Origin: Paracoccus seriniphilus
Lineage (GTDB): Bacteria; Pseudomonadota; Alphaproteobacteria; Rhodobacterales; Rhodobacteraceae
Direction of reading: 5' to 3'
DNA length: 64,000 nucleotides
Assembly: GCF_028553745.1 (NCBI RefSeq)
Contig: NZ_CP067130.1
Span: 310,001-374,000, forward strand
The first letter of the stretch is position 1; each line of letters begins with the position of its first letter. A model generated the notes under the pieces. That model did not search any database, had not been told where the DNA came from, and saw only the letters and a program-made list of their open reading frames with translations. Below, one piece after another: positions 57,048 to 64,000 of the stretch. Made by a program: the position numbers and the translations under genes.

Positions 57048-58895
57048 TCAGGCTCCCTTCGTGATGATGTCGATGCAGCCATCAGGCTGGCGGATTGCAT
57101 CACGGCTTGCTGGAATGATGATGGTGGTTTCGTCCTCGGTCATGGCCGCAGGTCCGGGCACGCGCTGCCCCTCGCCCACGCCGGCGCGCGCCACCACATT
57201 TGCATCGACAAAGCCCCCCGAGGCCGGATCGAACAGCTGACGCGTTTGGTCCAGACGGGCGGATGCCGCGCCATCCGTGGTGACCGAGCGGGCGACCTCT
57301 TCGGGCGGAGTGGTTGCATTCACCGACCAGACGGTGATTTCGACATCCATGCCGGCGACGGTGCGGCCGAACAGCTTTGCATAGTCCTCCTCGAAACGGG
57401 CCAGGAAGGTCGCGGCATCAGGTGCCATGGCCTGTTCTTCGGTCAGGGAAATGGGAATTTCCCAGCCCTGTCCCGAATAGCGCATGTAGACCTTGAACTC
57501 GGCAAGGATCGGGCTGACCTCGTCGCAGGTGCGCACAAAGCCGGTGGCCTCGTCTTTCAGCTCGCGCAGCAGTTTGCTGATGCGATCGACATCAAAGTCG
57601 CTGAGTTTCATGTAGACAGAACGGTTTGCCTCGAAGCTGAAGGGCGCGCGCAGGAAGCCGATGGCCGAACCGACCCCGGCACCGGGCGGCACGATCAGCC
57701 GTTCGACACCCAGCTTTTCGCACAGGCGTCCGGCATGCAGCGGTGCGGCGCCGCCGAATGCGATCATCGTGTATTCCGACAGATCCTCGCCGTTTTCGAC
57801 GGCATGGACACGCGCGGCATTGGCCATGTTCTCATCGACGACCTCGGCCACGCCAAAGGCTGCCTCGACGGGTTCCATCTCCAGCGTGCCTCCGACATGG
57901 GCGGTCAGGGCAGTTCTGGATTTCTCGGGCGACAGCGGGATGGAACCGCCGGCGAAATTGCCGGGATCCAGCTTGCCCAGAACCAGGTCGGCATCGGTCA
58001 CCGCGGGACGTTCACCGCCGCGTCCGTAACAGGCCGGGCCGGGTTCCGAACCCGCGCTTTCGGGGCCAACCCGGATCTGTCGCATGGCGTCCACATGGGC
58101 CAGACTGCCGCCACCCGCGCCGATTTCGACCATGTCGATCACCGGGATCGAGATGGGCATCCCCGAACCTTTCTTGAAGCGATAGGTCCGCGCGACCTCG
58201 AACACGCGAGAGGTCTTGGGCGTCTGGTTCTTGATCAGACAGATCTTGGCCGTCGTCCCCCCCATGTCGAAGGACAGCACCTTGTCCAATCCGTAGCGTG
58301 CGGCGATATGGGCCGCAAAGACCGCGCCGCCCGCCGGGCCGCTTTCCACCAGCCGCACCGGGAAATCGGCGGCATTGGCAATAGAGATGATGCCGCCGCC
58401 GGAATGCATCAGGAAGATGCGACAACCCACCCCTTCGCCACGCAGTCGCTCTTCCAGCCTGCCCAGGTATGAGGCCATGAGGGGTTTGATATAGGCATTG
58501 GCCACGACGGTGTTGAACCGCTCGTATTCGCGCATCTGGGGGCTGACTTCCGAGGAAATCGAGACCGAAACATCAGGCAGCCTTTCCGCCAGAACATCGC
58601 GGATCATCTGTTCATGCACAGGGTTCAGATACGAATGGATCAGCCCCACGGCCACGCTTTCAAAGCCGGCCTTGCCGATGCGGTCAACCACGGCTTCGAC
58701 CTCTGCGCGGTCCAGTTCGACCATCACCTCACCGCGCGCGTTGATCCGCTCGGACACGGTAAAACGCATTTGCCGTGCCAGCAGCGGTTCGGGCAATGTC
58801 AGGTTCAGGTCATATTGTTCGAACCGGCTTTCAGTGCGCATCTCGATCACGTCACGGAAACCCTCGGTCGTGACCCCGCTTCCCCTGCCGCGCAT
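57048..58895 (-). pseudogene. hyuA: Hydantoinase A, 5'-truncated
   Basis: A 615-codon frame; HyuA normally has about 690. The protein opens at VTTEGFRDVIEMRTESRFEQ, which in intact members is preceded by ~80 residues with the nucleotide-binding DTGGTFTD motif and GTTVATNALLERKG. Those are absent, and only 102 AT-rich bases separate the frame from the upstream regulator, so they are not nearby in another frame. The rest is normal (DMGGTTAKICLI, GGAAPLHAGRLCEKLGVERL). The ATG at 58895 has no ribosome binding site; a TTG ten codons upstream has none either. Probably not functional. Confidence 0.82.
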
Positions 58896-59027
58896 TTTTG
58901 CATGATCGCACTGCCAGGGGCGCAAACGCGCAAGAAGGTAGGATCAAATTACATCACCGGTAATCTGACTGTGAAAATCCATCACTACAAATTTTAATAT
59001 TTTCTATAGGTGATAGATTTTTGTGAT

Positions 59028-59930
59028 CTATCTGCGAGCCTTCGCCACGTCGACGGCAAGTTCGGCGGCCATCGCGACAAAGCGGGGGGCCTTGGCCTTG
59101 TCGAACCGGGCAAAGAACTTCAGAGGTTCGGGATACCAATCGCTTCCAATCTCGACCAGCGATCCTGCGTCAAGCTGATCCCTGACAAGCACGGCCGGCA
59201 ACAGTGCCGCCCCCATGCCGTCAACCGCCATCTGGACGCAGGATGCCAGGCTGCTTGAGTAGACGATCTGGTCCAGGGGCAGTTTTCGGCTTGCCGCCCG
59301 CTTGACCAGGCCATCCGACGCCAGCGTATGCCTGGCATGGGTAAGAACGGGCGAGCGCAAGATCTCGGCCAAACCGTTCTGTTCACCCCATTCGCGGACG
59401 TGATCCGGTGCCGCCACCCATACATAGCGACAGGTTTCAAGGGGAATCGAACCGCTTGACGCAATTGCAAAAGGTTCGGGCTGCAGGGCCAGATCGATCT
59501 CTCCTGACGCCAGTTTCTTCGAAATTTCCGTCGACAGCCCGACTTCCAGTTCAACGGAGACCGAAGGATAGGCTTCGCGGAACCGCCGCAGGAAGGGATG
59601 CAGCCAAGAGCAGGCAATCAGTTCCGTCACGCCCAGCCGCATCCTGTCCGCGATCAGATCCTGCCGTGCCGCGACCTCCAGAAAGGCCTCTGCGCTCCAC
59701 AGAACCTGCCGTGCTGCGGCCACCAGCGTCTTGCCCCGCTCTGTCAGCCGGACCGCACCCGCGTCACGATGCATCAGGATGCCGCCAAGATCAGCTTCCA
59801 GCTTTGATATCCGGTTCGATATGTTGGGCTGGGTTGTCCCAAGGACGGCGGCCGCCTTGCGAAACGACCCCATATCGACGACGCAAACAAGCGCCTCCAG
59901 CTGCTTCAGGGTAAGATGACTGCTTATCAT
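59028..59930 (-). CDS. LysR-family transcriptional regulator
   Basis: A 300-residue LysR protein: MISSHLTLKQLEALVCVVDM, helix-turn-helix GSFRKAAAVLGTTQPNISNR and a normal co-inducer domain. The ATG at 59930 is the standard LysR beginning; longer in-frame starts add unrelated residues. It lies in the same direction as, and just upstream of, the hyuAB operon and downstream of an ABC transporter unit, so it could regulate either. Confidence 0.86.
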   Translation of the reverse strand: MISSHLTLKQLEALVCVVDMGSFRKAAAVLGTTQPNISNRISKLEADLGGILMHRDAGAVRLTERGKTLVAAARQVLWSAEAFLEVAARQDLIADRMRLGVTELIACSWLHPFLRRFREAYPSVSVELEVGLSTEISKKLASGEIDLALQPEPFAIASSGSIPLETCRYVWVAAPDHVREWGEQNGLAEILRSPVLTHARHTLASDGLVKRAASRKLPLDQIVYSSSLASCVQMAVDGMGAALLPAVLVRDQLDAGSLVEIGSDWYPEPLKFFARFDKAKAPRFVAMAAELAVDVAKARR

Positions 59931-60092
59931 GATCCGGCATTGAATAACCTTTCTTGATAGGCTGTCAATCGCCACCCCCGGTTCCGAGCCAAAGCGCGTG
60001 GCGGGGCGGAACGGATTCTCCGACAGGGCATGGCGCGATCTGATGGTCGCGCAGCGGATGCAGGTTTCGCGACCTGCCAACCGCCCTGGATT

Positions 60093-60127
60093 GGAAACAG
60101 GCAACCATCACGCCGGCGCCTGTTTCC
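60093..60127. terminator. Hairpin after the ABC permease gene
   Basis: GGAAACAGGC and GCCTGTTTCC form a perfect 10-bp stem with a 15-base loop. It starts 7 bases after the permease stop on the minus strand. No U-run follows, so it may act as an RNA-stabilising end or a weak terminator. Confidence 0.5.
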
Positions 60128-60133
60128 GAGTTG

Positions 60134-61651
60134 TCACTTTCGTCCGGCGACAATCCGATCAAGGATCAGCGCACAGAATAGGATGGCCAGTCCGGCAAGG
60201 ATGCCCTGCCCCGCGGCGGCATATTGCAGCGCCTCTAGAACGTCCTCGCCCAGCCCCTTGGCGCCGATCAGCGAGGCCACCACGACCATGGCCAGCGAAA
60301 GCAGGATCGTCTGGTTCACCCCCGCCATGATGGTCTTGCGCGCCAGCGGAAGATCGACCTTCCACAGCAGGTATCGTGGCGATGCGCCAAAGGCCAGGGC
60401 GGCCTCTCGCACCGCCGAGGGCACCTGCTGCAACCCCAGAACCGTGAAGCGGATGACCGGAGGGCTGCCGAAGATCATCGTGGCAACGACGCCCGCAGGC
60501 TTGCCCGAGCCGATAAAGGCAACCACCGGGATCAGATAGACGAAAGAGGGCATCGACTGCATGAAATCCAGAACCGGCCGCACGATCGCAAAGGCGGTCG
60601 GACGACGGGCGCAAAAGATTCCCAGCGGAATCCCGACCGTGATCGAGATCAGCGCCGCCGCCCCCAGCAGGGCGATGGTGGTCATCGCCTTTTCCCAGAA
60701 GTCCAGCAGGCCGAGATAGGCCAGAGCAGCCCCCGTGAAGATCGCCACCCGTGCCCCGCCCGACAGATAGGCCAGCATCACGAAGACCAGCGCGACGACA
60801 GGCCATGGCGTGCCCACAAGCACGACCTCGATCCAGTCCAGCAGGCTGCGCATGCCCAGGGTCAGCCCGTCAAAGAAGCCGCGTCCGGCAGTCTTGGTCC
60901 AGTCAAAGCCGTTCTGCACCGCGTCACCGACATTCAGTCGCCAGTCGCGATTGGTCGGAAAGGAGTTGAGCAAGGAGAAGGCATCGGGTCGCGCGAATTT
61001 CATCACCGACAGGATGATGACCGCCGCAGCCAGCCCCAGCGACACCAGCAGGCGTGTGCCAGACCAGCCGCTTGCAACGCGGCGATCTGACCGCCAGCGC
61101 ACGAATTGCGCCTCGAGCGTCCAATTCGCCAGGGAAGCAGCCCCGAAACGGATGACCAGCAGCAGCGCAAGACCCACTGCCAGATAGAACATGCCGTCCG
61201 CCGTGGCTGCGGCGGCCGCCTCATTGGCAGAGGCAAGGGCATCCTGCAGCGAACCCGCTGCGCGTTGCAGCGATTCCAGCGATGCCGCGCCCGAGGCCTT
61301 GGCGGCCTCGATCTGCTGCATGCGAAGGTCCAGCGTCTGGGCGATCTGCTCCGCGCGGATACGGGCATCGCGGCCAAGATCTCCGAACAGCCCCAACCCG
61401 ATCTGGATGAAGGCGAATGTGTCCAGCAGCAGGAAGACAAGGAACCATGACCACAGGCCCCGCGCGCCGAACCAGACCGGCCCCAGCAAACCCGCGGCCC
61501 GGTTCAGCATGAAACGATAGCCCGGTGCCTGAAGCATGTAGCGGAAGGCCCGTTGATAATAGGGCACCGAGCGGCCGGTGAAAGTCGCCACGAGTTCATC
61601 AAGGCCTGCGGCGGTTTCCGGACGGATTTGCGTCGGATCGTTCTGTGTCAT
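60134..61651 (-). CDS. Glycine-betaine-type ABC transporter permease with N-terminal coiled-coil extension
   Basis: A 505-residue permease; typical ProW has about 300-350. The C-terminal ~300 residues are a standard OpuA/ProW permease (ISITVGIPLGIFCARRPTAF, SMPSFVYLIPVVAFIG, EAALAFGASPRYLLWKVDLP as EAA loop). The first ~200 residues contain hydrophobic segments around a 65-residue Ala/Glu-rich coiled-coil stretch (RAEQIAQTLDLRMQQIEAAK, then LESLQRAAGSLQDAL). The extension is probably periplasmic and may contact the binding protein. It starts 9 bases after the ATPase gene. Confidence 0.86.
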   Translation of the reverse strand: MTQNDPTQIRPETAAGLDELVATFTGRSVPYYQRAFRYMLQAPGYRFMLNRAAGLLGPVWFGARGLWSWFLVFLLLDTFAFIQIGLGLFGDLGRDARIRAEQIAQTLDLRMQQIEAAKASGAASLESLQRAAGSLQDALASANEAAAAATADGMFYLAVGLALLLVIRFGAASLANWTLEAQFVRWRSDRRVASGWSGTRLLVSLGLAAAVIILSVMKFARPDAFSLLNSFPTNRDWRLNVGDAVQNGFDWTKTAGRGFFDGLTLGMRSLLDWIEVVLVGTPWPVVALVFVMLAYLSGGARVAIFTGAALAYLGLLDFWEKAMTTIALLGAAALISITVGIPLGIFCARRPTAFAIVRPVLDFMQSMPSFVYLIPVVAFIGSGKPAGVVATMIFGSPPVIRFTVLGLQQVPSAVREAALAFGASPRYLLWKVDLPLARKTIMAGVNQTILLSLAMVVVASLIGAKGLGEDVLEALQYAAAGQGILAGLAILFCALILDRIVAGRK

Positions 61652-61660
61652 GACCTCACC

Positions 61661-62710
61661 TCATGCCTGGCTGCTTTGGATGGCGCGAAGCAGGCTCGCG
61701 CGGTTGATGACGCCGACGGTCGCGTGATCATCCCTGACCGCGACGATCCCATGTCCCTCGATGGCAAGATTCATCAGATCGCCAAGGTCCATGTCCGGAC
61801 GGGCGGCATTCGCATCTGCCGGGACCGCGCCATGAAGGGCCTCGAACTCGGCGACGGGCTGCATGACCGAATGCGCCAGGATCAGGTTCAGCTTGGAAAT
61901 TCCGGCCACGAAATCGGCAACATAGTCATCTGCCGGATTCAGGATGATCTCTTCGGGCGTGCCGATCTGGACGATCCGGCCATCCTTCATGATCGCGATG
62001 CGATGCCCGATGCGAATGGCCTCGTCCAGATCATGGGTGATGAACATGGTCGTCTTGCCCAGCTTGCGCGACAGATCCATGAACTGATCCTGCAACTGCT
62101 TGCGGATCAGGGGATCCAGCGCCGAGAAGGGTTCATCCATCAACAGGATCTCGGGGTCCGAAGCGATCGCGCGGGCAAGGCCGACGCGCTGCTGCATGCC
62201 GCCCGACAATTCGTGGGCGTATTTGTCCTCCCAGCCGCAAAGATCCACCATCTCCAGAACGCGATCGGCCTCTTCCCAACGTCGGGCCTTGCCGGTGCCG
62301 CGTATCTCCAGCGGCATGGCCACATTGTCGCGCACCGTGCGATGCGGCATCAGGCCGAAATTCTGAAAGACCATCGCGACGCGACGATTGCGCAGGTCGC
62401 GCAGTTCGGCATCGTTCAACCCCATCACATCGTCGCCATCGATGAAGATATGGCCGTCGGTGGGCTCCAGTAGGCGGTTCACATGACGCACCAGCGTCGA
62501 TTTTCCCGACCCCGACAGACCCATGACGCAGAACAGCTCGCCCTGACGGATCTGGAAATTCGCATCCGCCACGCCCACCACGCAGTCAAACCTGTCCCGT
62601 ACCTCGGCCTTGCTCAGACCTTCGTTCCGGATCGCCTGCAGGGCCTCCTTGGCGCGGGCGCCGAATACCTTCCAGACGCCGCGCGCATCAATTGCGATTT
62701 CGCCAGCCAT
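61661..62710 (-). CDS. Glycine-betaine-type ABC transporter ATP-binding protein
   Basis: A 349-residue ProV-type ATPase. The N-terminal helix region (LQAIRNEGLSKAEVRDRFD) is typical of ProV; Walker A is GLSGSGKST, signature LSGGMQQR, Walker B ILLMDEPFSALDP, switch ITHDLDEA. A C-terminal CBS-like region (EGHGIVAVRDDHATVGVINR) can sense ionic strength. The ATG at 62710 follows AAGGAG. Confidence 0.9.
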   Translation of the reverse strand: MAGEIAIDARGVWKVFGARAKEALQAIRNEGLSKAEVRDRFDCVVGVADANFQIRQGELFCVMGLSGSGKSTLVRHVNRLLEPTDGHIFIDGDDVMGLNDAELRDLRNRRVAMVFQNFGLMPHRTVRDNVAMPLEIRGTGKARRWEEADRVLEMVDLCGWEDKYAHELSGGMQQRVGLARAIASDPEILLMDEPFSALDPLIRKQLQDQFMDLSRKLGKTTMFITHDLDEAIRIGHRIAIMKDGRIVQIGTPEEIILNPADDYVADFVAGISKLNLILAHSVMQPVAEFEALHGAVPADANAARPDMDLGDLMNLAIEGHGIVAVRDDHATVGVINRASLLRAIQSSQA

Positions 62711-62779
62711 GGCAGCTCCTTTTTCTGGATAGTTGGCCATCCGCAGCCCCAGGGGGCCGCGGCACCAGGGCAGCGGTGG

Positions 62780-63742
62780 TCAGTTCAAACCCAGCCAGCC
62801 GTCGACGACATCGCTGTTTTCTTCCAGCCAGACCGCGACGGCTTCATCGACTTCCTGCCCCTTGATCACGGTCTGATAGGTCAGCTGTGACAGGTCGTCG
62901 GCATCCATGTCGATCTTGCCCAGAAAGGCCGCGGCCGCCGGATTGCGCTGTTCCAGGGACTTCGAATAGGCCACGGTCACCGTCTTGACCTGATCGCCGG
63001 TGCTGATCGAGGATTTCGCGAACCAGTCGGCATCCTCGTCGGGCTGAACCATGTGATAGGCCGCCGGATCGTATTCCGGTTCTTCGATGAAGGTCACGTC
63101 GTAAAGCGCATGCACGAAATGGGGCGCATAGCAGTAGAAGACCACACCTTCCCTGTTGTCGATGGCATCCTTCAGCCGCGCGTAGAAGACAGCCTCATCC
63201 TCGGTCGAAGGTTCCAGGAAGGTCTCGATCCCATAGTCGCGCACCTTCACGCGGTTCAGATTGGTCGAGGCCCAGCCCGAAGCACCGACCCAGATCTCTC
63301 CCTTGCCATCGCCATCGCCGTCAAACAGTTCCTGTGCCATGGGTGTCGCAAGGTCATAGACGGATTTCATGCCATGCTCTTCGGCCATATAGGTCGGCAC
63401 GCAAAAGCCCGAGCGCCCCTGGTAACTGCCTTCTGACAGGGCCACTGTGTCCTTCTGATCGACATATTCTTCGGTGAAGGAGGCCTGATTTGGCAACCAG
63501 ACATCCGGATGCACGTCGATATCGCCGCGCCCGCCATCCATTGCGGCAAATATCACCGCATTGGCACCGGGGGCATATTCGGTCACGCCGCCCAGGCGGG
63601 TCTGGATGACCTGCGCGATGACGCGGCTCATGATCTTGGCACCGGGCCAACTTGGCTCGCCGACCTTGACGGTGTCCTGCGCGGATGCGGCCGTGGCCAG
63701 CGACAGTGCCGCCAGTGCCGTGAAAGCCTTGAGATATGTCAT
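62780..63742 (-). CDS. Glycine-betaine-type ABC transporter substrate-binding protein
   Basis: A 320-residue periplasmic protein: signal peptide ending ATAASAQD, a GDIDVHPDVWLPNQ loop and WVGASGWASTNLNRV, both typical of ProX/OpuAC-like binding proteins. Many Trp/Tyr/Phe residues fit an aromatic cage for a quaternary amine. The exact ligand may be betaine, DMSP or another methylated compound. It is the first gene of the ABC unit; the GcvT-like gene is directly upstream in the same direction. Confidence 0.87.
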   Translation of the reverse strand: MTYLKAFTALAALSLATAASAQDTVKVGEPSWPGAKIMSRVIAQVIQTRLGGVTEYAPGANAVIFAAMDGGRGDIDVHPDVWLPNQASFTEEYVDQKDTVALSEGSYQGRSGFCVPTYMAEEHGMKSVYDLATPMAQELFDGDGDGKGEIWVGASGWASTNLNRVKVRDYGIETFLEPSTEDEAVFYARLKDAIDNREGVVFYCYAPHFVHALYDVTFIEEPEYDPAAYHMVQPDEDADWFAKSSISTGDQVKTVTVAYSKSLEQRNPAAAAFLGKIDMDADDLSQLTYQTVIKGQEVDEAVAVWLEENSDVVDGWLGLN

Positions 63743-63775
63743 TCCAAGTCCTCTCTCTGTTGGGTGAATACGCCT

Positions 63776-64000
63776 TCAGGCGCGTGCCCGCTTGCGCTGC
63801 GGGTCTATGAAGGGAATATCGGTGACGGTTGCGCCAAGCCGCTTCATGCGACCATCAAGCTGGCCGATTTCCAGCCGTGCCCCGTTCTGGGCGTGTTCGA
63901 CGCCAATCCGGGCAATGGCGATCGCATGACCCAGCATGGGTGAGCGCGTGGCCGAAGTCACGACCCCGACCTGACGTTCTCCGTCATGGACAGGGCTGGC
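63776..64000 (-). CDS. GcvT-like aminomethyltransferase, C-terminal end only
   Basis: The frame runs off the right window edge (start outside). The visible ~74 residues are the C-terminal barrel domain of a glycine-cleavage T-protein-like methyltransferase: VHDGERQVGVVTSATRSPML, GHAIAIARIG, then KRLGATVTDIPFIDPQRKR. Such enzymes move methyl or formaldehyde units from betaine-like substrates, DMSP or dimethylglycine to tetrahydrofolate. Location next to a betaine-type transporter supports a role in osmolyte demethylation. Which substrate cannot be told from this fragment. Confidence 0.75.
   Translation of the reverse strand, partial: ASPVHDGERQVGVVTSATRSPMLGHAIAIARIGVEHAQNGARLEIGQLDGRMKRLGATVTDIPFIDPQRKRARA

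Noticed and set aside
56271..58472. Plus-strand open frame of 733 codons opposite hyuA and hyuB
   Set aside because: It spans two real minus-strand genes and their junction, which no genuine gene would do; its composition is that of an antisense shadow.

Overview
The window is high-GC alphaproteobacterial DNA. Codon choice, gene content and overlapping ATGA gene junctions fit the Rhodobacterales, most like Paracoccus or a close marine relative. I base this on gene content, not on a marker gene. I found no rRNA, tRNA, CRISPR array or insertion sequence.

Layout. (1) 1-2417: copper delivery genes, namely a PCu(A)C/copper-uptake-associated protein cut by the window edge, a second PCu(A)C protein and two tandem SCO1/SenC proteins. 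(2) 2740-9344: UDP-ManNAcA synthesis (wecB, wecC) and a 1224-residue multidomain glycosyltransferase, probably for a surface polysaccharide. (3) 9915-12719: a Hint-domain protein and an acetyl-CoA hydrolase/CoA-transferase family enzyme. (4) 13241-24571: a Na+-NADH:quinone oxidoreductase-like operon (nqrABCDEF-apbE-nqrM-CBS) flanked by two multiheme c-type cytochromes, one with five haems and one with six. NqrB is only 258 residues and lacks the usual covalent-FMN loop, while the cofactor residues of NqrC, D, E and F are present. This is the most unusual region. (5) 25107-31479: a glycerol-type ABC transporter operon (glpSTPQ, a DUF2160 protein, glpV) preceded by what looks like a decayed 5' end of glpD. 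(6) 31670-33637: an RTX calcium-binding secreted protein. (7) 33950-37545: carnitine degradation (cdhA-cdhB fusion, cdhC, AraC-type regulator). (8) 37598-44813: two TetR regulators paired with a Bcr/CflA exporter and an AcuI-type reductase, then a PPOX-ferredoxin reductase fusion, a GST and a LysR regulator. (9) 44874-51427: MarR, sulfatase and a D-lactate-dehydrogenase-like flavoprotein, divergent from a tripartite tricarboxylate transporter. (10) 51583-64000, all minus strand: the end of a GcvT-like gene, a glycine-betaine-type ABC transporter, a LysR regulator, and an operon of hyuA, hyuB, a DAO-family oxidase, an HpaI-type aldolase, an aminotransferase and an epimerase.

The last operon is decaying. 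hyuA has lost its 5' end, the aminotransferase has an internal in-frame deletion that removes the PLP lysine region, and the epimerase has an in-frame amber codon, although the tight overlaps between the genes are kept. Much of the window serves uptake and breakdown of osmolytes and small organic acids (carnitine, betaine-like compounds, glycerol, sulfate esters, acrylate-type intermediates), which suggests a saline or nutrient-variable habitat.
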